Positions 1-11,259 of a DNA stretch of 64,000 nucleotides are shown here, in pieces; position 1 is the stretch's first letter; the number at the start of each line of letters is the position of its first letter. This stretch comes from Simmondsia chinensis (taxonomy: Eukaryota > Streptophyta > Magnoliopsida > Caryophyllales > Simmondsiaceae), in NCBI GenBank assembly GCA_018398585.1, contig JAGTTD010000026.1:191001-255000 (forward strand), read 5' to 3'. The notes beneath the pieces were generated by a model that saw only the letters and a program-made list of their open reading frames with translations, had not been told where the DNA came from and did not search any database. The position numbers and the translations under genes were made by a program.

Positions 1-1
1 G

Positions 2-1927
2 ATTTATCTTTTTGCGGTTGATGCAGAAGAGCTTGATTTTGGAAAAAGTTGTGTGGATTTGAGCCGTCTTATTCGGGAGTCGATGCAGCAGAATGCTAAA
101 GGGACCCGAATTCGACAATGGGATACGAGTTTCAAACTTGAAGGAAAGGCGAACGGTGGAGAGCTTGTCTTGAAGTTAGGATTTCAGATCATGGAGAAAG
201 ATGGGGGGATCGGTTTGTATAATCAGATCGAAGGGGAGAAATCGAGTAAAGGAAGAACCTTTTCGTCGTTGTCGTTTGCACGGAAGCAGAGCAAGACGTC
301 TTTTAGCATACCCAGTCCAAAGTTGTCAAGTAGAGCGCAGCTTTGGAGTCCATCCCAAGCAGGAGCCCCTTCTGATATTCAACACATTGATGATCTTAAC
401 CTTGATGAACCGGCCCCACCAGAAGTGTTACCCGATGCTCGGGAGTCAAAAGAACCGGTTTCTAGAACAGATGATCTGGAAATCCCGGAATTCGAGGTAG
501 TGGATAAAGGGGTGGAGATTTTAGATACCGAAGAGGCAGAGGAAAAAGGCCTCAATGCAATAAAATCCGAGGAAAGGTCTAGATCTCAGTCTCGATCCCC
601 CGAGGTTGTCAAGGAAATTGTTCATGATCAGTTTCATCTTACAAGATTATCAGAGCTCGATTCAATTGCCCAACAGATTAAAGCTCTTGAATCTTTAATG
701 GGTGAGGAAAATTTAAGCAAAACCGATGAAGAAACTGCGTCACAGAGACTTGATTCCGAAGAAGAAACGGTAACTAGGGAGTTTCTTCAGATGCTAGAGG
801 ATGAGGAAGCTAGTGATCTAGACTACTTCCATCTCGATCTTCCTCCTAAGTTAGAAACAAATGCAGGCTTTGAGGATTCCGAATCAAAAGTTTTTCTCCC
901 AGATCTCGGCAAAGGACTAGGCTGCGTCATTCAGACGAGAACTGGCGGGTACTTAGCTTCCACGAACCCTTTAGAAGTCGCAATGGCAAAAAAAGACGCT
1001 CCGAAGTTAGCAATGCAGATATCGAAACCTTTTGTTCTTACATCACAAAACTCCATAAACGGGTTCGAATTGTTTCAAAGAATGGCAGCTACTGGGCTTG
1101 AAGAACTTAGCTCGGAAGTTATGTCCCTGATGAGTATAGAAGAACTGATGGGTAAGACTCCTGAACAAGTAGCTTTCGAGGGAATCGCGTCAGCAATCAT
1201 CACCGGGAGGAACAAAGAAGGCGCCAGCTCGAGCGCTGCTCGAACCATCGCTGCTGTTAAGAAAATGGCAACCGCGATGAGCAGTAGTCGAAAAGAACGA
1301 GTGGAGACCGGGATTTGGAATGTTAGCGAAGACACACAAACCGTTGTTGAAATCCTTGCGTTTTCAATGCAGAAAATCGAAGCTATGTCCATCGATGCTT
1401 TAAAAATCCAAGCAGAGATTACTGAAGAAGACGCCCCTTTCAACATCTCTCCGAGCAAAAAAAATCAAAATCACCCTCTATCTTCTGCGGTTCCGCTTGA
1501 AGATTGGATTAAAAATGACAATCCTGAGGATTCTGCGAGCATTACAGTGGCACTAATCATCCAACTTCGTGATCCGCTAAGGAGATATGAAGCAGTAGGA
1601 GGGCCTATGATTGTGTTGATTAGTGCAACTTCTTCTGACAAGAAAGAAGAGAAGAAATATGATGAGCATAAAAAATTTAAAGTTGCAAGTTTGCATATCG
1701 GAGGAATGAAAGTTCGAACGGGACAAAAGAGGAATGTGTGGGATACTGAGAAACAAAGATTGACTGCTATGCAATGGCTAGTTGCGTATGGTTTGGGAAG
1801 AACCCCAAAAAAAGGGAAGACGATAAACACAAAGGAGAACGATCTATTATGGAGCATTTCATCGCGTATAGTTGCAGATATGTGGCTTAAACCAGTTCGA
1901 AATCCGAATGTGAAGTTCACTAAGTAA
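2..1927 (+). CDS. PMI1: PLASTID MOVEMENT IMPAIRED 1 (PMI1)-like protein, 3' part of gene
   Basis: Open from the first bases of the window, with 641 codons visible and a TAA at 1925-1927. A GTG at 53 is not the start: the frame is open upstream and reads AVDAEELDFGKSCVDLSRLI, the end of the N-terminal NT-C2 lipid/membrane-binding domain. Next come KANGGELVLKLGFQIMEKDG, the linker EIPEFEVVDKGVE, the acidic IKALESLMG and ETVTREFLQMLEDEE stretches, and a conserved C-terminal block ending MWLKPVRNPNVKFTK. This order is typical of PMI1/PMIR proteins. PMI1 is a plant-specific cytosolic or plasma-membrane-associated protein needed for blue-light chloroplast and nuclear positioning through short actin filaments. 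Adding about 200 missing N-terminal residues gives roughly 840, which fits PMI1 better than the longer PMIR1/2; a paralogue call is still possible. No intron lies in the visible part. Confidence 0.88.
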   Translation: MYLFAVDAEELDFGKSCVDLSRLIRESMQQNAKGTRIRQWDTSFKLEGKANGGELVLKLGFQIMEKDGGIGLYNQIEGEKSSKGRTFSSLSFARKQSKTSFSIPSPKLSSRAQLWSPSQAGAPSDIQHIDDLNLDEPAPPEVLPDARESKEPVSRTDDLEIPEFEVVDKGVEILDTEEAEEKGLNAIKSEERSRSQSRSPEVVKEIVHDQFHLTRLSELDSIAQQIKALESLMGEENLSKTDEETASQRLDSEEETVTREFLQMLEDEEASDLDYFHLDLPPKLETNAGFEDSESKVFLPDLGKGLGCVIQTRTGGYLASTNPLEVAMAKKDAPKLAMQISKPFVLTSQNSINGFELFQRMAATGLEELSSEVMSLMSIEELMGKTPEQVAFEGIASAIITGRNKEGASSSAARTIAAVKKMATAMSSSRKERVETGIWNVSEDTQTVVEILAFSMQKIEAMSIDALKIQAEITEEDAPFNISPSKKNQNHPLSSAVPLEDWIKNDNPEDSASITVALIIQLRDPLRRYEAVGGPMIVLISATSSDKKEEKKYDEHKKFKVASLHIGGMKVRTGQKRNVWDTEKQRLTAMQWLVAYGLGRTPKKGKTINTKENDLLWSISSRIVADMWLKPVRNPNVKFTK

Positions 1928-2191
1928 TTCTAGCTCATCTAGTTTCTTCGTAAATCCTTGCAACGTACTATTGGGGAAGCACTATAAAATGTTAGGCCAA
2001 ACTTCTTTTCTAAAAAAAAAAAAAACAAAAAAAGAAAGTATTGTTCTTCTTGGAATTGAAAGAAATACTTTCTTTTTCAAGAGCTTAAAGGTGTTACGAC
2101 TTTGAAAGAAAAGTGAATTTAAGTAGAAACACATGCCGGTGGGATTGTGCCATTGGGGGTGTACTCACTAAAGTCTTTTAGTTCCATGTTG
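1928..2191. other. PMI1 downstream region
   Basis: This is the probable 3' UTR and downstream flank of PMI1. It holds an A-rich tract at about 2010-2035 and no other recognisable feature before the retroposon insertion. Confidence 0.4.
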
Positions 2192-2204
2192 TATGATCCC
2201 AAGT

Positions 2205-2348
2205 GCTCCTCAGGTTGGGGGTTTCTCAGAAATAGCCTCCCTTTAGGGTAGCACCCTGAAGGGGCAAGGCTGCGTACATCCCTCCTCCCGGACCCTGCAT
2301 ATGCGGGAGCGCTCGAGGCACTGGGTCGGTTGTTGTTTGTTGTTGTTA
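2205..2348 (+). mobile_element. 5'-truncated RTE/SINE 3'-tail insertion
   Basis: 144 bp starting CTCAGGTTGGGGGTTTCTC and continuing through AAGGCTGCGTACATCC and GGACCCTGC to GCACTGGGT and a TTG-rich end. It is the 3' body shared by the RTE LINE at 33442-34695 and the 5S-headed SINEs. A perfect 13-bp target duplication, TATGATCCCAAGT, flanks it at 2192-2204 and 2349-2361. It lies about 280 bp past the PMI1 stop codon. Confidence 0.85.
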
Positions 2349-2361
2349 TATGATCCCAAGT

Positions 2362-4015
2362 AATCCAACATTTGGGATTTTGTAAATATATTTTTAGATA
2401 TAAATTGCTGGGATTTTTAGTTACATTGTGATTTTTACTATAATATTGCTCTTGATTGAATGAGCCTAAGTAAGTTGAAATCGAGCATAAACGAGTCTAA
2501 ATAATGTGAGGTTAGGTTGGAGCTCGCTAAGTTAGGTTCGAGTTCAAAACAAAGCAGCGCCCGTACCTGTGTCGAGCTGAGCGTGAATTTATAGTTTGTC
2601 AACTCGCCAAGTTTTCAAGCCCCAACATAGCTAAATGTAAACGGGTTGAGCTGTGAACCAATAAGCTCATATACACCCACCCACCTTGGAACAGTGCATT
2701 CTTGTTGGATGTTGAATGGGCTTACATGTCAGCCACTGCAATACAGTGGCAACCCAAATGGATCCATCCTGATGCAACAAATTATTCAACCAATAGCATT
2801 GTTCCTTGAAGATCTCTAGCAGAGTTATTACGAATTGTGATCAAATTGATTTTCTGATGTAAAACGTTTTTTTTTTCCATTTAGAACTTCATAATTTGAA
2901 GCTTTTTTTTTTTTTTTTCATTGAATTAGAATATTTTAATAATGAGTAGTATAATTTTCTTTATCGTACAACATAAGTAGATTATTTGCAACTTGAGAAA
3001 ATTAATGGACATAATAACTTTGTAAATAAATGTTTGCTTCACTTAAAAATTAACGAGCAAAGGCCTCTTTCTTCCTCGTGCTTTCTTTTTTATGTTGTAA
3101 CATCCGTTGTCAAACCATAGAATTATTGATGGACATTCATCTATCCCACATAGAATTTGTTATATTTTGTATCGTATTTGCTATTTTTGGTTTAAAAAAA
3201 GTTCTTGGGAATTGAACACAAGACTCACAGTCAATAAAACTCTTACACCATACAAAAGAATAAATTATTTTAAAAATACAAACTATAAAGTAAATATAAA
3301 AATAATAATTTTATAGTGACCGGATTAAACACCACTACGGTTGACTTTTTTTACCCCCATTGTGTATATTTCTTATTTTCTTTTTTGTCAGATCCGATAA
3401 GTTGGAAGAACACTTAATGATATTTGATTAATAATTTAATCAAACACTAAACCACTCTTGTCCCCTCTCTTTTTGTCTCTTTCCAACTGAATTTTTCTTC
3501 CTTTTTCTATATTATGCATTTTCAAGCTTGTCTCACCATTTTTATTTTTATTTTTATTTTTTTGGTAGGAAGTACCCTTTAAATTCCCCATAAAGCGGAA
3601 CCACAAACAAGTATCATAATAGAGATTTGAACCTGAGTGGTGTGTAAAGCCGCCAGTGTTCTCTGTCATTAGGCTATATTCTTAGGGGACTTATCTCACT
3701 TCAAAGCTTGTCATTTAGAGCATGTTTGTCAATGATATCTGGGAGATACTTGCTAAATTTGAGACTATTCAATAATTCGTCTAGTGTTTTCCTTATCTTA
3801 AAAAATATATTATTTGTTTAGCGAAGATTTTAGAATAAAAGTGACATTTTTTTTTTTTTTTTTACCAAGTAAGACTTTTTTTGGATTTAGGGTATTTCTC
3901 AAAAATGTTAAAAGTACTTTCAAAGAAAAATAAAAAAAACTATTTTTTTTTTTTACTTGTAAAAATAAGTAGAAGCTAATGATTCTCGTTCAGTAGAATT
4001 TTATGGTGATGTATT
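2362..4015. other. AT-rich spacer with a degenerate AGCTC-word repeat
   Basis: No gene is seen. A degenerate member of the dispersed AGCTCG/GAGCCTAAA repeat family occupies about 2470-2665. The rest is AT-rich with poly(T) tracts. Around 3595-3670 (- strand) there is a B-box-like word, GGTTCAAATCTC, that may be the relic of a tRNA-derived SINE, but no A box is convincing. Confidence 0.4.
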
Positions 4016-4024
4016 TTTTAAATA

Positions 4025-4719
4025 TGTGTTGAACAATACGTAAATATGTTAAATATTGTTTATGTATGTATAAGATATATTTGAGATTGTCCCGATACTT
4101 GTTTTGAATGTTTAGAGCATGTTAGGGTGTGTGTCGACACACAATCCAACAGAACGATGGGGAAACAGTTGTAGGTCGACACACATGGCCCCTGTGTCGA
4201 CACACAACCCTTTAAAGAAGCGCACGAGAAAGTCTGTGTGTTGACACATAGGAAGTGTGTGTCGACACGCAGATCTACAGTAACGCTATGTGTCGATCTG
4301 TGTGTCGACACACAGATCTATTTTGACGGTTTGTCTAGGCGGTTTTTTCCTGGTTCGTTGTGTCACTTGTGGCTCTTCGTTTTGGGACGTCTCTTTTCAT
4401 GAATACATATATATGCTCCACACTTTTATGATGAATGATTAATGGATGAAAAATACAAGGGAAAAGTAAGATTAAAGGATCTTTGTATTCAAGTGTTTTT
4501 GTATTGTGTTCTTGAACAAAAACACCAATCTCTTCATATCTCGATCTTTCTCTCCCTTTACACATTCTCACTTCATTTTTTGTTGTTGTTGTATCCCCGA
4601 GGATATTTCGTATACCGAAATAAACCTTAAGAAAAGTAATTACACAGCCTCAACACCTGAGATCTCGTGGTTACCCGGTTGCAAGTATTTTGCAAGTATT
4701 CCGCTAATTTGTTCTAACA
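4025..4719 (+). mobile_element. Candidate solo LTR with SalI-type palindrome cluster
   Basis: A 695-bp segment starting TGTGTTGAAC and ending GTTCTAACA, bounded on both sides by the 9-bp direct repeat TTTTAAATA (4016-4024 and 4720-4728). Near the 3' end it reads TTGTATCCCCGAGG and then ATTCCGCTAATTTG, resembling the R/U5 end of copia-type LTRs as I recall them. No primer-binding site TGGTATCAGAGC follows, so a solo LTR is the best reading. A 9-bp duplication is long for an LTR element (usually 5 bp), and the ends are weakly inverted, so a Mutator-like origin is not excluded. Confidence 0.45.
4130..4320. repeat. Cluster of GTGTGTCGACACAC palindromes
   Basis: At least six copies or near copies of the perfect 14-bp palindrome GTGTGTCGACACAC lie within 190 bp, for example at about 4130-4143, 4171-4183, 4194-4207, 4257-4268 and 4300-4313. 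Spacing is irregular, so this is not a simple tandem repeat. They lie inside the candidate solo LTR. Confidence 0.8.
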
Positions 4720-4728
4720 TTTTAAATA

Positions 4729-6145
4729 TTAAAAAATTCTAAAATACAAACATCCTCATTCATAATTTTGAAAAAATAACTTTAAGAAAAAAATTCTAAA
4801 AAAATAATTATTTGAAAGGTGTATGATGAAATGGATCATCATTTAGTGTCGATTTTGACATATATGTGTAGTGCAGTGGTTTCTTCATGTAATATGTGTG
4901 CTGATCATTACTCTACATCCCCGCCTTTTATTAGGATATTATATTTAATTTATTAATTTTATAATCTACTAACTTTATAAAATAAATTTTAATTTAAAAG
5001 TTATATTTATTTAAAAATTTTAGACAAAACAATAATATAAAAGATGTAAAACTTATTATTATTTATTGATAACTCTAAAATGTATTCGCTATTTCCCTTA
5101 TCCCAACCATAACTCATGAACCACAATATAATGACACTTACAACAAAGAAAGGTTGAATAAGAGGCTTGTTTTACAACCTTTCATGTTATGGTTCAAACT
5201 ATTTTATTAAATACATATAAATTAAAAAGTTATTTACTAACTAACTTATTATCTTTGTCTAGCGATTGTATATATAAAATAAGAATATTTATAGCTTATT
5301 GTTGTTGTTAGAGTATTTTTTATTTTTTTTTTTTGTAAATAAGAGAGTAATGTCAATATGACAAATTTTAAAAAGTCTTTGATTTGTTATAATAGTAATA
5401 AATAATGTCATTAATAAGAGTAGCCTATTTAGAATGTGCATTCAATGTATAAATCAAATATAAAATAAGTATAATAGATATGATATTGCTCTGAATTTGT
5501 TAATATTACGGAATATAAATGATACGCGAAACGACTCCACTGTGCTTTGATTCCTCCAATGTTTTGCTCCGCAAATTTTGGGCACATTCGCATCTATTCT
5601 CAGTGGATTCCTTTTTGGTAACGAGGATTCTGGATTCCATCTATTATATATATAAACATATAGAAATATATAATATTAGTAACAAAGGAGTATAAAAGTT
5701 GTCCTCTACGAAGAACTCGCTTTAACGCATTGACTATTATGATAAAGCTTAGATCTGAGTTAGATTGAGAAATCAAATGGGTCACAAAACTGACATTATG
5801 GCCCTATTTTTTGCAACGCAATTCGGTGCTAAATTTATGATACAAGCCAAAAAGAATAGTAGAAAAATGCAATCTCACATTGTTGAGTTAGAAGAGGAAG
5901 TACCACTTTATATACCTAAGGAGCTACTCCACCCATTGTCAATTGGTTTTGGGATGGAACCTCCTTTGATATGTAACAATTTACCTCCTTAAAACAATGA
6001 TTGAAATTGATCATAAATTGTCATTTGCATGTCTGGGATAATGTTCTGAGTTTGCCAAGGGAAACTAAACTCCGCTTTAGAATCTTAATAACCATCTTAT
6101 TATCACCTCCTACTTGTAAATTCAAGAATCCCAAACTAACTGCTC
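4729..6145. other. AT-rich spacer, no recognised feature
   Basis: Very AT-rich sequence with short poly(A) and poly(T) runs. No coding homology, RNA gene or complete mobile element was recognised. Short open frames at 5765-5992 and 6001-6195 have no recognisable domain. Confidence 0.4.
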
Positions 6146-6149
6146 TTAT

Positions 6150-6430
6150 AGGTGGCAAAGACAACCCGACCCGTAAAACCGACCTGAAAAATTAATGACC
6201 CGACCTGATTTGACCCGAAGATCAGATGTAAATAGCTTGACCCAAACTTAGAATGACTCGACCTGAGACTCACCCAACCCAGTCTTAATCCAACCCGAAA
6301 AGGCCTGATAAGAATATTGACCCAACCCGATCCACTGATGACCCAATGTAACCCGAACCAAAATGACCCATACCCAAGTAGACCCGTACCCATCTAAACC
6401 CGAGCAAAAACCCAACCCGACCTATAACCT
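6150..6430. repeat. ACCCGACC-word dispersed repeat, copy 1
   Basis: About 280 bp dominated by imperfect ACCCGACC and GACCCGACCTGA words after a GGTGGCAAAGACAACCCGAC edge. The same word set recurs at 7390-7640, 16600-17045 and 23063-23213. It encodes no credible protein. The element class is not resolved. Confidence 0.6.
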
Positions 6431-7385
6431 GAGTTAACCTTAAGGCCCTTAAACTTGAAAATTATTGTTATTACTATGGAGAATTACGATTAAAGAGTTA
6501 TTGTTTTGACCTGGATTAACCAAAATTATTATTTTGACACAGAAACAACAAACATAGGAGTGTATATATATATAAGTACAAGTTGTCTCAACTCCCAAAA
6601 TTTTTCAAAACCCAAAACAAAAATTTCAAATATCACATGGATTTTAACTAAAAAGAAAAAAATAGTGGGGCAAAAAAATTAAAATAAAAAAGAAAAAAAC
6701 CTACCACTACACCCATTATTTTGCTAGGAGGGAGAGTGGTGGGACGTAGGTGGTTTTCCATTACTTGGCCAGTAACCGCGTAAACACAATTTAATATTTG
6801 CCATGCTATGCATATTTTCAAAAATAATTCATTATATAAAATGCTTTTCATAAATATTTTCAATCAATTTTTTTTTTTTAGTTTTCATTCTATGAATTTA
6901 TATGGAGTTCATGCTTAATTAAGTTAAAATTAAAAAATGAGACATATATAATGTAAATTTTGCGAAAGATGTTTTTCCCAAAATGAAGAAAAGTGTCAGT
7001 TTTTCATAAATATTTTCAATCAAAATTTCATTTTTTTAGTTTATCCAGTTAAAAAAAATTATTTCATTCTGTGAAAATTGTTTCATTTTTTGAATTTACA
7101 TAGGGTTTACGTTTAATTAAGTAGAGATTGAAAAAGACATATATAATGAAGGAAATATGATCGAAAGAATATGCATATCATCCACTACTAAAGAAATTAA
7201 ATATATATAACTTACATGATATCTATATTCTCCACTTACATTAAAGTGGTGGTAGTAGATAAAAAACAAAAAATATAATATATTGAATCTTATAATATAG
7301 TAGAGATAAAGAAAAAATATGTTAAAAAAGAAAAAAAGAAAGACATAGATACAATTATAATTCATAAAATAGACATATTAAGCAA
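6431..7385. other. AT-rich spacer with degenerate MITE remnants
   Basis: No gene is seen. The words CATTCTATGAATTTATATGG and GTTCATGCTTAATTAAGTT (6870-6920, with a second set at 7060-7120) resemble the interior of the 326-bp MITE family but lack its terminal repeats. Long A/T tracts follow. Confidence 0.35.
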
Positions 7386-7389
7386 AAAT

Positions 7390-7645
7390 GGGCGACCTGA
7401 TGAGTCAACCCCTAATTGCCCGAGACCCGTATAACCCGACCCAAAATTAACCCATACCCGAGATGACCTGAAATTGAGTTGACCCAGACCCGAAACAACT
7501 TGTCCCTGACCCTCCCCGATCGGAGCATAGTTGAAAGTCAAAGATGACCTGAGCCCAACCCGACGTGAGTCCATTACAAACCCAAGACGACCCAAACCCG
7601 TGTAGGTTCACTCGAACCCAACCCAGTTGACCCAATTGCCACGAC
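7390..7645. repeat. ACCCGACC-word dispersed repeat, copy 2
   Basis: A second block of AACCCGACCCAAAA and GACCCGAAAC words, ending near CCAATTGCCACGACC. It matches copy 1 at 6150-6430 in composition and orientation. Confidence 0.6.
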
Positions 7646-8685
7646 CTTCACCTTATACATTTGTGTAGTTGTATTATAAGAAAATAATACTAATATAATT
7701 TTTGTAATTAATAATTTATAATTATTTAAACGTACAAATTATATACATATTTGAGATGCGCCAGCTCATAATGAACATTGTACGGAGTTTGGTGCATTAA
7801 TTTTTTATTAACAAATTCTGTAAAATATTATTTGAGTCCAAATATTACTTATATTTAACATAGTCAAAATTATAATATGTAACAATATAAAATAGATCCC
7901 TCATTCATCTTTCTTTATTAAAAGCGTCACAATATTCTAATTCGTGTATGAGATGAGCTCAATAGTGAAGGAATGGCAGGAGTTTCAACAAATAATGATA
8001 AATTTTATACCCTATTACGTTATTATTTAAACTATATTATTACACATAAAATTTATAAAATTATACTAGAAAAAAGTTAAATGCAGGAAATTTCAGTAAA
8101 ACTCCAATTAAATAACGCTGCCATGTGTCCATCCACCCATTAATTAATCTATTATGACCAACTCTGACCAAAAGGGTCAAACCTTTAATCATCAAACTCT
8201 AGTTATATCAGAGTTTCAGTCCTGCCAAATTGGTATCAATTACTTTTAGATTTTCACCTGCTCGATCCAAGAAGTTGTTATACATAAAATTTACCTATAA
8301 GTTTAAGTAAAATTTGATCCTAAAATTAATTGATATTAGATAAAATAACATACTAAGCTTATAAGGAGATCACTTTTTTCTCTCAATTTCAATGTGAAAT
8401 TCTATAAAATTCACATATAGGATCTTCGACAAATTGATTTGCCTTATCCCTTTTGGTCATTAATTAATTAATTTTGAACTAAATTTTAAAAGTTCAACAA
8501 CTTCAAATTGGGCATAATGTTTTAATTTCTGAATAGGATTTCCCAAGTGTAAAGAGGATATAACACTCCATTTCAACTAATTCATTAGGAATACATGGAG
8601 AAACCTAAATATAATCATCATTTGTAATCAGCATATATAATCTACGTGCTCAAATTTTAGTAGTTCACTTATCTGAAAACAACTA
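7646..8685. other. AT-rich spacer, nothing recognised
   Basis: No open frame with homology, no RNA gene and no bounded repeat was seen here. Confidence 0.4.
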
Positions 8686-8689
8686 TCTC

Positions 8690-9158
8690 AAAGCTTAGGT
8701 TGATGAGTGAATGTTTGAAAAATAATTTTATTTTCTGCCTTCGCCTATCCCGTCAATATCCTTTAGACTTGAAGCACGATTAGTACGCTAGCACCCTTTA
8801 TATCTTGGCACATTTTTAATTATATTAATGTTAAGAATGGGAGGAAGTCTTCGAATTCGAACTCGTGACTCATAGCTAAGTAATCCATACGGTCAAGCGG
8901 ATGGGTGAAAGCCCAGTAATGATTTAATATTCTAACGTCGTCCTCCGCGCGAATGTCCATTGGGTCTTGAAGCGTAGTTATTACACATGACTCACATTAT
9001 ACCCTATGCGTAAATTACGTTAATATTGAAAGTGGGATAGTTGGAATTGGAACTCGTTACCAAAGCCAATGAGGTTTTGATACCATGTTAAAAAATTAAA
9101 TGTTCCAAAAGCTTGAGTTGATAGGTGAAAATACAAGAGTAATTTTATACTCTTAACA
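8690..9158 (-). mobile_element. SMART-like TRIM retroelement, tandem LTR arrangement
   Basis: Read on the - strand, the sequence at 9086-9158 is a 73-bp terminal repeat starting TGTTAAGAGTATAAAAT and ending in TAACA. It is followed directly by TGGTATC, the start of the initiator-Met-tRNA primer-binding site. A second diverged terminal repeat lies at about 8881-8936 and a third at about 8690-8745, with short non-coding interiors between them. No protein is encoded, which fits a terminal-repeat retrotransposon in miniature. Confidence 0.65.
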
Positions 9159-9943
9159 TAAACAAATCTCTAATGCCATAGTAGAAAAGCACCGACTATC
9201 CAAAAATTTAAGACAATGCGTTAATCGAATTGTGAAATTTTACCAGACCTTTAAGCCCGACTAGCGCAGTTAGAACATACGAGGTTCACGGAAAACCCAT
9301 AACAAATCAATCTAAGTCAATATTTAATTTACACCAATAATCACACTGAATCAAATCCATATTCAAACCTCAAAACAATTCCTATCCTTTTTTTTTTTTT
9401 ACACAAATCCTTAAATATTCATCTTCCTATTTCATAGTGTTATTTCCTAATATTTATGAATTTGTTCAAATCAATCCCTTAATTTTTTTGAAAACATTCT
9501 TTCATATTTTATTTTGTAATCAAATTGTTTCCCATTTGGTTATGAAATTCAATTTTAAACCCAAAAAATTTTGAGAGATTAATTTGACCAAATTTACAAA
9601 CATAGCTAGTATTTTATATAGGGTAAATTAAATATATAGTGTATTAATTTTTCAGTCCACAAATTAGATAAATTAATTTTTACTTCAAAAAGGTAAATAT
9701 ATTTAATAAAATAGTTTAAATTATGTAAAAGAATGAAAATAAAGCCTCATTGACATCTTTATACACTAATATTTAAACTATTTTATTAAATTAAAAAGTT
9801 ATTTTGTGGAACTAAAAAATTAATATGTGATACTAATTATGGACTAACAAGTAACTTACCCTTCAATACGCGTATAAACAACCAACCAGCTAGAAGCTAA
9901 CAAGAGGTAAATTTGTTAAGCAGACAAACCCTAGATAGACCAT

Positions 9944-10492
9944 CTATGGCAAGAAACTACTCACATGTCGCTCCTCCGTACCTCTGCCTTCAGCCGCCTC
10001 CGCCAAGCTTATCTCCGGCAATCCGCCGCCGCACTTGTGGCAGCGCGCCGCCGCCAGAATCTGCCTACATGACGGACACGAAGAGTGAGATCCGAGCCAC
10101 GTATCGATGCACACCACGTGGAATCCATGGCCGCACTGAGGCAAGATCCGAATCTCATCGCCCGCGGTGAACTCGGAAAGGCAAATGGCGCATTCGACGA
10201 GCTTACCGCCGTGGTGCTCGGCGAAGTAGGTGAGTTTAGGAAGGGACCGGAGGACCTTCTTCTTGAGGCCTTTGTTGGCCGGAGGAGGCGGCGGAGGGAA
10301 AGAAGTGGAAAGGCGGCGGAGACAGGCGCAGCGAACGACGGCGAGGAGGCCAAGGAGGCAGATGAGGGCGCAGAGAAGAGCGGCGAGGATGATGATGAAG
10401 TCGGAGTCGACGGTGGCGGTTTCCGGTGAGATGGTCGCCGGCGCCGTCGGCGAGGAGTTGGTGTCGCGAAGAAATCTCGCCGGGTAACTCAT
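9944..10492 (-). CDS. ATL80: RING-H2 finger E3 ubiquitin ligase, ATL8/ATL80 type
   Basis: Intronless, 182 residues, the normal length for this small ATL branch. A hydrophobic segment at 31-53 (FIIILAALLCALICLLGLLA) is the single transmembrane anchor. NKGLKKK at 73-79 is the GLD-type box. The RING-H2 zinc ligands are C101, C104, C120, H122, H125, C128, C139 and C142, spaced C-x2-C-x15-C-x-H-x2-H-x2-C-x10-C-x2-C. The tail has the CHKCGG motif and ends SSFLP, as I recall for ATL8 and ATL80. The protein would pass ubiquitin from an E2 to substrates at endomembranes; ATLs often act in sugar, stress or defence responses. The ATG follows a (CT)n leader at 10493-10509. The coding part is much more GC-rich than its surroundings, which is usual for this family. 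ATL8 versus ATL80 cannot be decided here. Confidence 0.93.
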   Translation of the reverse strand: MSYPARFLRDTNSSPTAPATISPETATVDSDFIIILAALLCALICLLGLLAVVRCACLRRLSTSFPPPPPPANKGLKKKVLRSLPKLTYFAEHHGGKLVECAICLSEFTAGDEIRILPQCGHGFHVVCIDTWLGSHSSCPSCRQILAAARCHKCGGGLPEISLAEAAEGRGTEERHVSSFLP

Positions 10493-10509
10493 GAGAGAGA
10501 GAGAGAGAG
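10493..10509 (-). promoter_or_regulatory. (CT)n leader immediately before the ATL start codon
   Basis: On the - strand a run of CT dinucleotides lies directly upstream of the ATG. Pyrimidine-rich CT microsatellites are common in plant core promoters and 5' UTRs. No clear TATA box was identified; TTTAAATTC at about 10540-10550 is a weak candidate. Confidence 0.45.
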
Positions 10510-10939
10510 CGCATGTGTGGGTGTGTGTTTGGGGATGGGAAGAATTTAAACTAGTTTTGGCCCATACTTCTACTTAAACACTTTTAGAGTTTAATGTGTA
10601 TGATTAAATTTTAAATATTTATATTTGAGGGTTATTATTGTAACAGCAAAAATTATTATTATCAAGGTAGTAAAGTGATTTATAACTAATTAGAGTTATA
10701 AAATTGCCTTTAAAATTATAATCTTACTCTAGCAATGATAATTTTATCCTATTAATAATATTACATTTATATTTATATGTTGTAACTAATACATTATATT
10801 ATTAGTATAATTAAAAAATGAGTTTGCACATATAATAATTATATATATTTAAATTAAGAAAAAAAGTTAATTTTATTGTAAATTAAACATCTTATATTAA
10901 TATAAATATAAATGAAAAACTTCTAATTAAAACAAAGCA

Positions 10940-11123
10940 ACATACCCAGTGTCCAGAGGCTCCCGCGTAAGCAGGGTTTGGGGGGCGAATGTACGCAGCT
11001 TTTCCCCTTCAGAGTAGTACCCCTGAAGAGAGAGTGCCTCCAACCTGAGGATGAGGACTTCCCAGAAGGTTATCCGTCCTGGTGCTGCTCTCGTCCAAAT
11101 ACACTTAACTTCAAAGTTCTAAT
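10940..11123 (-). mobile_element. 5S-headed SINE, 5'-truncated copy
   Basis: On the - strand it starts inside the 5S-like head (ATTAGAACTTTGAAGTTAAG) and runs through degraded A, IE and C boxes to GGGAAGTCCTC. It then joins CTCAGGTTGGAGG and the RTE-type tail with GCTGCGTACATTC and ACTGGGTATGTTGC. It is more diverged than the other copies, so older. Confidence 0.75.
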
Positions 11124-11255
11124 TAATATATATTAAATATCATATATAATTTCTTAAATTCATAATCGTACGAGCTACCAATCCACTTTTCGCACATCTT
11201 GATATCCTACGTCCCAATAGCCAACTTTTATATTAATCGGGAGATTGACACTGAA
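11124..11255. other. Short AT-rich spacer
   Basis: Nothing recognised. Confidence 0.3.
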
Positions 11256-11259
11256 GATC

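Noticed and set aside
53..55. GTG start for PMI1
   Set aside because: The frame is open to the window edge and the upstream residues belong to the conserved NT-C2 region, so the gene is simply cut by the window.
1075..1920. Antisense open frames inside PMI1
   Set aside because: No recognisable domain; they mirror the conserved PMI1 coding frame.
4060..4311. Open frame on the - strand with many VDT/VST words
   Set aside because: It is only the translation of the GTGTGTCGACACAC palindrome cluster.
10009..10514. Several open frames overlapping the ATL gene on both strands
   Set aside because: They are shadows of a GC-rich coding sequence; only the frame 10492-9944 has a transmembrane anchor and an intact RING-H2 domain.
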